Below are positions 8,176 to 15,354 of a stretch of 64,000 nucleotides of DNA, piece by piece. A program made the position numbers and the translations under genes. The stretch is from JAHEJA01 sp965657215. GTDB lineage: Bacteria > Pseudomonadota > Alphaproteobacteria > Rhodobacterales > Rhodobacteraceae. The notes under the pieces were generated by a model. That model saw nothing but the letters and a program-made list of their open reading frames with translations, made no database searches and had not been told where the DNA came from. The stretch is taken from assembly GCA_965657215.1 (NCBI GenBank), contig CBFHNR010000008.1, positions 42,179 to 106,178 of the forward strand, in the 5' to 3' direction. Within the stretch, counting starts at the first letter, position 1. Every line of letters starts with the position of its first letter.

Positions 8176-9978
8176 CTAGAAAGTCCTTGTTTTAGGAGCG
8201 ATCCTCTCAAGTGAGATACCGCCCTCTCCTTCGGTTGTCAGCGGATCCACGACGACCGGACGATAGCTAAGGTCAACTGTGTTGCCCTCAACGCGACCAA
8301 TTGTGTGAACACGCCAGTTATCATCATCACGCGTCGTGAAATCCTCATGCGCATGTGCGCCACGGCTTTCTTTACGCGCCTCTGCGCCAACAATCGTTGC
8401 CAAAGCGTTTGGCATCAAGTTGGTCAATTCTAATGTTTCCATCAAATCTGAGTTCCAGACAAGGCTGCGATCCGTGACCTTGATGTCATCCATTTTGCCT
8501 GCGATGGCTTTCATCTTGTCTTTGCCTTCGGACATTGTTTTTGACGTCCGGAACACGGCGGCGTCCGCTTGCATTGTCTTTTGCATTTCAAGACGAAGCT
8601 CAGCAGTCGACATCGTTCCGGTTGCATGACGTAGACCATCAAAACGATCCATCGCTTTGTCAACTTCGGCTTGGTTTGTAGATGGAACAGCTGTCGCGGG
8701 ATCAACCACTTGGCCTGCACGAATTGCGGCCGCGCGGCCAAAGACCACCAAGTCGATCAAAGAGTTTGATCCAAGACGGTTTGCCCCATGCACAGAAGCA
8801 CATCCAGCTTCGCCCACAGCCATCAGGCCTGGTACGATTGCATTTGGATCATCCGCACTTGGGTCGAGGACCTCGCCCCAATAGTTGGTCGGAATACCGC
8901 CCATATTGTAGTGAACCGTCGGGATAACAGGGATCGGCTCTTTGGTGACATCTACACCTGCAAAAATTTTCGCAGATTCAGAAATACCAGGAAGCCGTTC
9001 TGCTAATGCGTCCGCAGGAAGGTGGCTTAGGTTGAGGTGGATATGATCCCCGCCTTCACCAACACCACGACCTTCGCGGACCTCCATTGTCATACACCGT
9101 GAGACGTAATCTCTTGGCGCAAGGTCTTTATAGTGGGGCGCATAGCGTTCCATGAACCGCTCGCCTTCTGAGTTGGTCAAATATCCACCTTCGCCACGCG
9201 CACCTTCAGTAATCAAACACCCTGAGCCATAAATGCCTGTTGGGTGGAACTGAACGAATTCCATGTCCTGCAAAGGAAGACCTGCACGCGCGACCATGCC
9301 GCCGCCGTCACCTGTACAGGTATGCGCAGATGTTGCGCTGAAATAGGCACGACCGTATCCACCCGTCGCCAAAACAACCATTTTTGCGTTAAAGATGTGC
9401 ATTGTTCCGTCATCAAGCTTCCAACAGACAACGCCTGTGCATTTGCCGTCGGTCATGATCAAATCAATGGCGAAATATTCAATGTAGAATTCCGCATTGT
9501 TTTTTAGGGATTGGCCATAAAGCGTGTGCAAAATCGCGTGACCTGTTCGGTCGGCTGCTGCACAGGTTCGCTGAACGGCTGGGCCTTCGCCAAATTCAGT
9601 TGTGTGTCCGCCAAAGGGACGTTGATAAATCTTGCCCTCTTCTGTGCGGCTAAAGGGAACGCCGTAGTGTTCCAATTCATAGACCGCCTTGGGGGCTTCG
9701 CGTGCGAGGTATTCCATCGCATCGGTGTCACCTAGCCAGTCAGAGCCTTTGACGGTGTCATACATGTGCCATTGCCAATGATCTGGCCCCATGTTCGACA
9801 AAGATGCCGCAATACCGCCCTGTGCCGCAACTGTGTGCGAGCGTGTTGGGAAAACCTTGGTCACACAGGCAGTGCGCAGGCCTTGTTCCGCCATGCCAAG
9901 GGTCGCACGGAGACCAGCGCCGCCAGCGCCAACAACAACGACGTCGTAATCATGAGTTTCGTAAGTGTAAGCTGCCAT
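8176..9978 (-). CDS. sdhA: Succinate dehydrogenase flavoprotein subunit
   Basis: This catalytic subunit of complex II oxidises succinate to fumarate with covalently bound FAD. The 600-residue protein shows the Rossmann loop VVVGAGGAGLRA at residues 14-25 and RSHTVAAQGG with His48 as the covalent FAD ligand. The substrate-site segment FHPTGIYGSGCLITEGARGEGG and the helical C-terminal domain ending in VVDPLTTEGEGGI are also present. It follows sdhD by 12 bp. Confidence 0.98.
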   Translation of the reverse strand: MAAYTYETHDYDVVVVGAGGAGLRATLGMAEQGLRTACVTKVFPTRSHTVAAQGGIAASLSNMGPDHWQWHMYDTVKGSDWLGDTDAMEYLAREAPKAVYELEHYGVPFSRTEEGKIYQRPFGGHTTEFGEGPAVQRTCAAADRTGHAILHTLYGQSLKNNAEFYIEYFAIDLIMTDGKCTGVVCWKLDDGTMHIFNAKMVVLATGGYGRAYFSATSAHTCTGDGGGMVARAGLPLQDMEFVQFHPTGIYGSGCLITEGARGEGGYLTNSEGERFMERYAPHYKDLAPRDYVSRCMTMEVREGRGVGEGGDHIHLNLSHLPADALAERLPGISESAKIFAGVDVTKEPIPVIPTVHYNMGGIPTNYWGEVLDPSADDPNAIVPGLMAVGEAGCASVHGANRLGSNSLIDLVVFGRAAAIRAGQVVDPATAVPSTNQAEVDKAMDRFDGLRHATGTMSTAELRLEMQKTMQADAAVFRTSKTMSEGKDKMKAIAGKMDDIKVTDRSLVWNSDLMETLELTNLMPNALATIVGAEARKESRGAHAHEDFTTRDDDNWRVHTIGRVEGNTVDLSYRPVVVDPLTTEGEGGISLERIAPKTRTF

Positions 9979-9990
9979 TATCTTTGCCTC

Positions 9991-10362
9991 TTAGAGTGCC
10001 ATCTTCGCGATTGCGAATAAGCCAGTTGCCATTGCGCCATAGGCCAAGCATTTGACGAGAATGATTGTGATTTTTTGGGCCAAGCCGTGAACGTAATCTT
10101 CGATCAAAACCTGAGCGCCAGATTGGAAGTGCTCGAGCCCAGCGATGATTGTCAAAGCGGCAATGATTGCAGGAAACGGCCGTGCAAAATAAGCGGTGAC
10201 TGTGTCGTGGCTTTCGCCAACAACGGATCCGAATGTGAAGACAAAGAGCGGGATCAAGATCAAAAGCGCTACTGAGCTAACTTTCATAGCCCAAAAGTGT
10301 GCAGTCCCTGACTTGGCACTGCCCATACCTACGGCGCGTTTGCGGTCTGTTAAATAACGCAT
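9991..10362 (-). CDS. sdhD: Succinate dehydrogenase membrane anchor subunit
   Basis: This 123-residue protein has three hydrophobic helices and anchors complex II. The motif HFQSGAQVLIEDYVHG contains the conserved histidines of the heme b and quinone region found in SdhD. It begins with RYLTDRKRAVGMGSAKSGT, typical of alphaproteobacterial SdhD. It lies 10 bp after sdhC and 12 bp before sdhA. Confidence 0.93.
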   Translation of the reverse strand: MRYLTDRKRAVGMGSAKSGTAHFWAMKVSSVALLILIPLFVFTFGSVVGESHDTVTAYFARPFPAIIAALTIIAGLEHFQSGAQVLIEDYVHGLAQKITIILVKCLAYGAMATGLFAIAKMAL

Positions 10363-10372
10363 TGCAGCCTCC

Positions 10373-10756
10373 TTATAAAACGATGACAGTCAAAGCTGTC
10401 AAAACAAAGGACCCGATCACGACGGCCCACCCCAATTTATAGGCCGTTGGCAAATCAAGTCCAACAGCATTGTCCCAGATCAAGTGACGCACGCCGCCAA
10501 GGGTGTGATACCAAATCGCCCAAATGGTTCCGAGCATGACAAGCTTACCAAACCAGCTGGTCATGACCGCATCAGCAACTGCAAAGTATTCAGGCGAGGT
10601 CGCCGCAGAGAGCAACCACCAGATCGACAAAAGAGCGCCAACAATCAAAGCATTGCCTGTGATGCGCACAAAGATCGACGTCATAGAGGTAAGTTGGGGA
10701 CGATAAATCGTCAAATGGGGGGACAGCGGGCGATTGCCACGGTTCACGTCAGCCAT
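10373..10756 (-). CDS. sdhC: Succinate dehydrogenase cytochrome b556 subunit
   Basis: This is the first gene of the sdh operon: 127 residues with three membrane helices. The family opening RPLSPHLTIYRPQLTS is present, as is the heme-ligand segment HTLGGVRHLIWD around residues 83-94. In the quinone-site motif normally written SIxHRxTG, the histidine is replaced (SIFVRITG) while the Ser and Arg are kept. Upstream lie a promoter and four operator-like palindromes. Confidence 0.93.
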   Translation of the reverse strand: MADVNRGNRPLSPHLTIYRPQLTSMTSIFVRITGNALIVGALLSIWWLLSAATSPEYFAVADAVMTSWFGKLVMLGTIWAIWYHTLGGVRHLIWDNAVGLDLPTAYKLGWAVVIGSFVLTALTVIVL

Positions 10757-10785
10757 TAAGTCCAGCCTTTCGGTTCACATGTGTT

Positions 10786-10801
10786 GTGTACAATTGTACA
10801 C
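10786..10801. promoter_or_regulatory. 16-bp perfect palindrome in the sdhC leader
   Basis: GTGTACAATTGTACAC is perfectly self-complementary and starts 30 bp upstream of sdhC, downstream of the proposed -10 element. It could be a repressor operator at the transcription start region. The factor is unknown. Confidence 0.45.
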
Positions 10802-10816
10802 TTCAGATAATCATCT

Positions 10817-10846
10817 ATACTACGTCTTACTTCGTTTTAACGACAA
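10817..10846 (-). promoter_or_regulatory. Candidate sdh operon promoter
   Basis: On the minus strand, TTGTCG (10846-10841) and TAGTAT (10822-10817) are separated by 18 bp, about 60 bp upstream of sdhC and just downstream of the operator-like sites. This is a sequence match only. Confidence 0.4.
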
Positions 10847-10866
10847 GACCAGTGGCATTGATAGAG

Positions 10867-10876
10867 TTAGCGCTAA
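10867..10876. promoter_or_regulatory. CceR-like operator TTAGCGCTAA upstream of sdh
   Basis: The perfect 10-bp palindrome TTAGCGCTAA lies 20 bp upstream of the proposed -35 box. It has the CG-centred form bound by LacI-family regulators. In Rhodobacter sphaeroides the LacI-family regulator CceR activates TCA-cycle genes. Assignment to CceR is inference from memory of its motif. Confidence 0.45.
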
Positions 10877-10897
10877 AAAATATCATATATCACTCTT

Positions 10898-10928
10898 TGT
10901 GATCACATAAATATATCAAGTGATCACA
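10898..10928. promoter_or_regulatory. Paired TGTGATCACA operators upstream of sdh
   Basis: TGTGATCACA (10898-10907) and AGTGATCACA (10919-10928) are spaced exactly 21 bp centre to centre, two helical turns. The same pair with the same spacing precedes sucC. A GntR-family activator of TCA-cycle genes (AkgR in Rhodobacter sphaeroides) is the candidate factor; this is not shown here. Confidence 0.55.
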
Positions 10929-10997
10929 AAATTTTATCTTCAAATTTTGCAATTAAAATTTGATTCATTTTAACCCCAAACGCCACCGTGGATTACG

Positions 10998-11699
10998 TCA
11001 AAAACTGCTAAATTGCTCTCTTAGATGGCCTTCGAACTCTGAACACAGAGTGATGGATTGATCTTGCAGATCATAATAGGCATTTGCCTCGCCGCAGTCC
11101 TCTAGTTTTACGTCTATATCAATTGGAAAACGGAACTGATCGGCTAAAAAGTCCACCTCTTGGGACAGAAATTCGGCATAGAAGCCAGTTTCCGGTCCTT
11201 TGTAAACCAACTGCCCTTTGAGCTCTGCCATCTCATCGAGAACAGGACCCCAGCTATCGTTGGCAATTTCGAATTCTTCTTCGCAACTGATCGCTCTCTC
11301 TTCGGGCAATCCAAGCTCTTGAGCCAAGTCATCACGCTCATCAGGATTTGCACCATAGAATAGGCAAATCAAGTTGAAATAACGTTGTTCATCTGGACCA
11401 TGTGTGTCCCAAAAAATGGGCTGGCTCTGCGCTTCTGCGTCAAATCCAAAGGCTGCATCATAGGCAACGGCTTGCGCGTTTTCCTCTTGATACAGCCTAT
11501 CAATCAGGAGAACCGACAAAACATCCGCGGCATCCTCTTCTTGGCCAAAAATAGGGAGCTGCATTTGATCAATGATTGCATGCCCCAATTCGTGATAGAG
11601 GACAGAGGCCAAATTCGAGATGACAAACTCATTCTCTTCAGCCGCGACACCCTACCCAACAGATGCCGCCATAACAAGGCCTAAAATAGACTGCTTCAT
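10998..11699 (-). pseudogene. DUF4344-type putative metallopeptidase gene with an amber codon in the signal peptide
   Basis: From the ATG at 11699, preceded by a strong GAGGG, the frame reads a signal peptide MKQSILGLVMAASVG, then TAG (11654-11652), then GVAAEENEFVISNLAS, and stays open to 10998. The downstream part carries the zinc-metallopeptidase motif HELGH, an Asp/Glu-rich body and paired cysteines, as in the DUF4344 family of exported putative peptidases. Only a TTG at 11612 could restart translation after the stop, and that would begin just before HELGH and lose the signal peptide. The gene lies 6 bp after mch, so it belongs to the mcl2-nnrU-DUF1737-mch transcript. It is a recent nonsense allele, a sequencing error or a readthrough gene. 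Confidence 0.8.
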
Positions 11700-11705
11700 A
11701 ATCCC

Positions 11706-12737
11706 TCACTTCGGGCAGAGCGCCCAATAATCTAAATCTAACAATACCGCAGGGTTATATTTGCCATTCTCGTCTTTTAAATCAACAACTGACTTGTCTT
11801 TGCGCGCAACCAATCGCAAGCGAAGCGCCCCAACACCCTCGGCGGCTGTATCGGCCTTATCCAAAACTTCGGACCATGCGGTGATTGTGTCGCCGGCAAA
11901 ACAGGGGTTCGCATGAGCGCCAGAATTCAATCCCACAATCATTTGGGCATTCGCGAGACCGTTAAACGCTAAGGCCCGCGCCATTGAAATGACATGCCCA
12001 CCATAAATCAACCGCTGACCATCGGGGCGGAATGTGGCGTCGAAATGCACCTTGGCCGTGTTTTGCCACAGCCGTGTGGCCATCATATGCTCTGCTTCTT
12101 CGATCGTGACGCCATCGACGTGATCAATTTTTTCACCAACCTCATAATCGCCCCAGCGATGCGCTTCGCCAGATTGTCCAAAATCGTAGTTGGCGAAATT
12201 CAAACCATCGGCCAAAACCAAATCTTCTGGGTCCAGCGCAGATTTCAAATCAGGAATGACAGTTTCGGGTGCAGGCGCGTCCAAGTCGTTTTTGCGCACC
12301 ATGACCCAGCGGACATATTCCATAACGACGTCATCGTGTTGGTTCATGCCACGGGTGCGCACATAGACAACCCCAGTTTTGCCATTTGAATTTTGCTTTA
12401 GACCAATGACCTCTGAGGACGATCGCAATGTATCCCCCTCATATACTGGCTTGAGCCAGCGTCCTTCACCGTAGCCAAGGTTTGCAACTGCGTTAAGCGA
12501 AATATCAGGGACTGACTTTCCAAAAATAACGTGAAAGGCCGCGAGATCATCTATAGGAGAGCGCGGCAAACCACAGTTGCGGGCAAATTCATCCGAAGAA
12601 TACAAAGCATGCCGCATCGGATAAAGAGCGTGATAAAGCGCACGCTCCCCTCCTGATACGGTTCTTGGAACCGCATGATCAATGACTTGACCAATTGTAT
12701 AATCTTCAAAAAATCGGCCCGCATTGGTTTTTGCCAT
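11706..12737 (-). CDS. mch: Mesaconyl-C1-CoA hydratase (beta-methylmalyl-CoA dehydratase)
   Basis: The enzyme interconverts mesaconyl-C1-CoA and beta-methylmalyl-CoA in the ethylmalonyl-CoA pathway. The 343-residue protein holds two MaoC/hot-dog units: an N-terminal one with FFEDYTIGQVIDHAVPRTVS, and a C-terminal one with VGEKIDHVDGVTIEEAEHM and the segment DGQRLIYGGHVISMARALAFNGL. Its length matches Rhodobacter Mch, about twice that of simple MaoC hydratases. Its start overlaps the stop of the DUF1737 gene (TAATG), implying coupled translation. It shares an operon with mcl2, which acts later in the same pathway. Confidence 0.9.
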   Translation of the reverse strand: MAKTNAGRFFEDYTIGQVIDHAVPRTVSGGERALYHALYPMRHALYSSDEFARNCGLPRSPIDDLAAFHVIFGKSVPDISLNAVANLGYGEGRWLKPVYEGDTLRSSSEVIGLKQNSNGKTGVVYVRTRGMNQHDDVVMEYVRWVMVRKNDLDAPAPETVIPDLKSALDPEDLVLADGLNFANYDFGQSGEAHRWGDYEVGEKIDHVDGVTIEEAEHMMATRLWQNTAKVHFDATFRPDGQRLIYGGHVISMARALAFNGLANAQMIVGLNSGAHANPCFAGDTITAWSEVLDKADTAAEGVGALRLRLVARKDKSVVDLKDENGKYNPAVLLDLDYWALCPK

Positions 12738-12943
12738 TACTGCTCTCCTAGTTTCATGTCTTTTGAATACTCTGCATCCACTGTTTTTATAACAGCTTGC
12801 GCACAGCGCATTTTGCCATTGTTCTGATCAAAGGCGTAGGATGGGTCACCATAAAGCTCCCACCCTTTCGACAAGGCCAAGGTTACTTTGTGGCAAAACG
12901 CAGATGTATCCTCTTCTGTCAGAAGACGGTATAACTGTGCCAT
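12737..12943 (-). CDS. Small DUF1737-domain protein
   Basis: This 68-residue soluble protein carries the DUF1737 pattern YRLL, then FCHKV, then ALSKGWELYGDPSYAF. Its function is unknown. I choose the ATG at 12943, which follows the nnrU stop by 4 bp; a longer frame to 12991 would only run back into nnrU. The gene sits between nnrU and mch in the mcl2 operon. Confidence 0.75.
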   Translation of the reverse strand: MAQLYRLLTEEDTSAFCHKVTLALSKGWELYGDPSYAFDQNNGKMRCAQAVIKTVDAEYSKDMKLGEQ

Positions 12944-12947
12944 GCGA

Positions 12948-13493
12948 TCACCCGGGGAATGGGTTGACGCCAAGCGCCATGTGAATGCCAACGATTACGG
13001 CAAACACGCCTACGGTGATTGCAACGAATAACCAGTCGCGACCTTTATCACCTGGGGCTGGACGATCCCAAGTGGTTTGCTTGTTGATCAAAATGACACT
13101 CACAACAGCCCAAGCCAACATGCCACCGAACAAGATGATGGACGCTAAATCTCCATTGACTAACAAATGAGCAAAGGCCCAAAGCTTCACCGACGCCAGC
13201 ATGGGATGCCGCATCCGACCGCGCAAGCGACCCTTGGTATGCGCCATCGCAAAAACTGCGACTGCGACAACCATAAGAAGGTTATTGATGTGAACGAAAA
13301 AGGCGGGGGGCGACCAAACTAGGATGGTGTCTGCCATCCGATAGCCAACTATGATCATAACGAGCCCAACACCCAATAAAAGGGCAATCACGCCACGACC
13401 CTTGTCGCCCAATGAGGCGCGAAAATCTGGTGTGACTCGTTTCAACAAATGGGGCACGATCCAAAGGATCATCCCTAAAATTAGTAGTGTCAT
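12948..13493 (-). CDS. NnrU family membrane protein
   Basis: This 181-residue integral membrane protein has five to six hydrophobic helices and the family hallmarks HTKGRLRGRMRHPMLASVKLWAFAHLLVNGD and AHLLVNGDLASIILFGG. NnrU-like proteins are linked to nitric oxide or nitrite metabolism in denitrifiers and are related to methyltransferase-like membrane proteins; their chemistry is not settled. No denitrification genes are in the window, and the position between mcl2 and mch is typical of Rhodobacteraceae. It lies 3 bp after mcl2. Confidence 0.85.
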   Translation of the reverse strand: MTLLILGMILWIVPHLLKRVTPDFRASLGDKGRGVIALLLGVGLVMIIVGYRMADTILVWSPPAFFVHINNLLMVVAVAVFAMAHTKGRLRGRMRHPMLASVKLWAFAHLLVNGDLASIILFGGMLAWAVVSVILINKQTTWDRPAPGDKGRDWLFVAITVGVFAVIVGIHMALGVNPFPG

Positions 13494-13496
13494 GTT

Positions 13497-14357
13497 TTAC
13501 TCCGCTGTTAATGCGGCAATAGCCTCGGCTTTTGCCAACGTTTTCTTTGCCGTTTCAACATGCAGGTTTTCAACAATTTTACCATCGACAACTGCAACCC
13601 CTTGGCCAGAAGCTTCAGTTTCTTCAAAAGCAGCGATTTGCCGCCGAGCGGTTTCTAGTTCAATTTCTGAGGGCGCAAAGGACGTATTGGCGATCTCAAT
13701 CTGAGCTGGATGGATTAACGTCTTGCCATCAAAGCCCAAGTCACGGCCCTGCTCGCATTCAAAGTTAAGGCCCTCGTCGTCCTTGAATTGGTTATAAACG
13801 CCGTCTATCGCGACGACATTATGGGCCCGCGCCGCAAGCAAAATGGTTTGAAGCGACATCTGCATGGGCAAGCGATCCCCACGGGTGCGGCAATTCAATT
13901 CCTTAGCCAAATCATTCGTGCCCGCCACAAAACCCGTCAGCTGCGGATGCGCCGCAATCTCCAAGGCGTTCAAGATGCCCAAAGGCGTTTCCATCATGGC
14001 CCAAATCGGGGTGTCATTGCCCAATCTATCCACAACATCCTGAACATCGCTCGCAGAATTCACTTTGGGCACTAGAATTGCATCCACCTCAACATCCTTG
14101 AGGGCGGCAATGTCCCCTTCGCCCCATTCCGTATCCAGACCGTTGATCCGAATAATTCTAAAACGATTCCCATAACTACCTTGGGCAAGCGCCGCCTTCA
14201 ATGTGTCGCGCGCGGCGATCTTGGCGTCAGGCGTGACAGCATCCTCTAGATCAAAAATAATAGCATCAACAGGCAAACCGCGCGCTTTGTCTAAGGCCCG
14301 ATCTTTTGACCCTGGAATATATAGAACTGAACGAAACGGGCGATTTGAGTGATCCAT
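13497..14357 (-). CDS. mcl2: (3S)-malyl-CoA thioesterase, HpcH/HpaI-CitE family
   Basis: The enzyme hydrolyses (3S)-malyl-CoA to malate and CoA, the last step of glyoxylate plus acetyl-CoA assimilation in the ethylmalonyl-CoA pathway. The 286-residue protein opens with RPFRSVLYIPGSKDRALDKA, then IIFDLEDAV, DAILVPKVN, IWAMMETPLG and VAGTNDLAKEL. It closely follows Rhodobacter Mcl2 as I remember it, including GFDGKTLIHPAQIEIAN and GQGVAVVDGKIVENLH. The shorter length separates it from the lyase Mcl1 (about 318 residues). GGAG lies upstream of the ATG at 14357; a TTG at 14372 is less likely. Operator-like site C lies 66 bp upstream. Confidence 0.87.
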   Translation of the reverse strand: MDHSNRPFRSVLYIPGSKDRALDKARGLPVDAIIFDLEDAVTPDAKIAARDTLKAALAQGSYGNRFRIIRINGLDTEWGEGDIAALKDVEVDAILVPKVNSASDVQDVVDRLGNDTPIWAMMETPLGILNALEIAAHPQLTGFVAGTNDLAKELNCRTRGDRLPMQMSLQTILLAARAHNVVAIDGVYNQFKDDEGLNFECEQGRDLGFDGKTLIHPAQIEIANTSFAPSEIELETARRQIAAFEETEASGQGVAVVDGKIVENLHVETAKKTLAKAEAIAALTAE

Positions 14358-14422
14358 TTTTCTTCTCCGCAATAAAGTTGCGCCAAAATAGGCATTTTAA
14401 GAATAAAACTTCAAGCACATTT

Positions 14423-14439
14423 TTGCCGCAGCGCAGCAA
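14423..14439. promoter_or_regulatory. Operator-like palindrome, CCGC-N3-GCAG core (site C, mcl2)
   Basis: TTGCCGCAGCGCAGCAA is the most symmetric of the four sites. It lies in the 83-bp gap between the permease gene and mcl2, 66 bp before the mcl2 start. It suggests that the mcl2-nnrU-DUF1737-mch transcript is controlled by the same factor as ccr, ecm and mdh. Confidence 0.55.
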
Positions 14440-14440
14440 A

Positions 14441-15193
14441 TTACACAACGGCAATCCAGATGAGGCGGACACCTGTGAGCGCAAGCAAAACATAAGTCAG
14501 CCCAAAAAAGAGCCGATCTGATATGATTTTATGCCCGATGACCCCAAGCCAAACACCCAAAAAGGCAAAAGGGGCCAAGAGCAAATCTAAGGTCAACGTC
14601 TCAAGACTAAATAATCCAAGAAAGGCATAAGGAACCGCCTTGATCATGTTTATAACCCAAAAGATCACGACTGTTGACGCTTGATATTCGGTTTTGGTGG
14701 GATTTTTGGACAACAAATAGATCGCCGCAGGGGGGCCTCCTGCGTGACTGATAAAGCTGGTAAATCCAGAGGCACCCCCTGCTATCAAACCGACCCAATC
14801 TGGGGGATCATGTTTAAGCCGACCAATTAAACCAGCGCGCTGCATCCACTGCCAAATCACAAAAGCAAGTGCCATGATCCCTAACATTATCCGAAAGACA
14901 TCTGCATTCACTTGATTATAAACGAATGCGCCGAGGGCAATTCCAGGAAGGGCACCGATAACCATCAACAACGATTCGCGTGTTTGCCACTTGCCCCAAT
15001 AGGGTTTTAGGCTCGTGACATCCATCAGCATTAAAAGCGGCAACATTATTCCAATTGCTTGCCCAGGATCAATCACTGTGGCGAGAATCGCCCCTGCGGC
15101 AAACGCCGCACCAGAGCCAAATCCTCCTTTGGAAATGCCTGCAAAGACAACGGCAAGCGCAGCAATCGCAAAAAATACTGGGTCCGTTATCAC
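14441..15193 (-). CDS. TauE/SafE family permease (probable sulfite or organosulfonate exporter)
   Basis: This membrane protein of about 250 residues has seven to eight hydrophobic helices and the TauE/SafE repeat glycines, GISKGGFGSGAAFAAGAI and GGASGFTSFISHAGGPPAAIYLL. The family exports sulfite, sulfoacetate or similar anions; the substrate here is unknown. I place the start at a GTG at 15193 (reading MITDPVFFAIAAL), preceded by GGAA. A longer frame to 15289 would add a charged, Cys-containing segment and overlap the mdh promoter, which is unlikely. It is divergent from mdh and upstream of mcl2 on the same strand. Confidence 0.85.
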   Translation of the reverse strand: MITDPVFFAIAALAVVFAGISKGGFGSGAAFAAGAILATVIDPGQAIGIMLPLLMLMDVTSLKPYWGKWQTRESLLMVIGALPGIALGAFVYNQVNADVFRIMLGIMALAFVIWQWMQRAGLIGRLKHDPPDWVGLIAGGASGFTSFISHAGGPPAAIYLLSKNPTKTEYQASTVVIFWVINMIKAVPYAFLGLFSLETLTLDLLLAPFAFLGVWLGVIGHKIISDRLFFGLTYVLLALTGVRLIWIAVV

Positions 15194-15273
15194 GTTTTGT
15201 TTTCCAAAAATTCTATGCCGTTGCTCGTATTTACGGCAACCGAGATCGCTAACACAAGGGAATTGTCCTTTTG

Positions 15274-15289
15274 CGCCGCAACGCAGCAC
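15274..15289. promoter_or_regulatory. Operator-like palindrome, CCGC-N3-GCAG core (site D, mdh)
   Basis: CGCCGCAACGCAGCAC lies 66 bp upstream of the mdh start, in the divergent region shared with the permease gene. The 13-mer GCCGCAACGCAGC is identical to that at the ecm promoter. A possible CceR half-site (CGCTAACA) lies 20 bp further upstream. Confidence 0.5.
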
Positions 15290-15354
15290 TCTTGCGTCAG
15301 AGCTCGGAAAGGACTACCCAGTGCGCGAGTAAATCAAAGGACCGGAGAATTTCC

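Noticed and set aside
10998..11612. A complete 204-residue peptidase starting at TTG 11612
   Set aside because: No ribosome-binding site precedes the TTG, and the true start with GAGGG and a signal peptide is visible at 11699.
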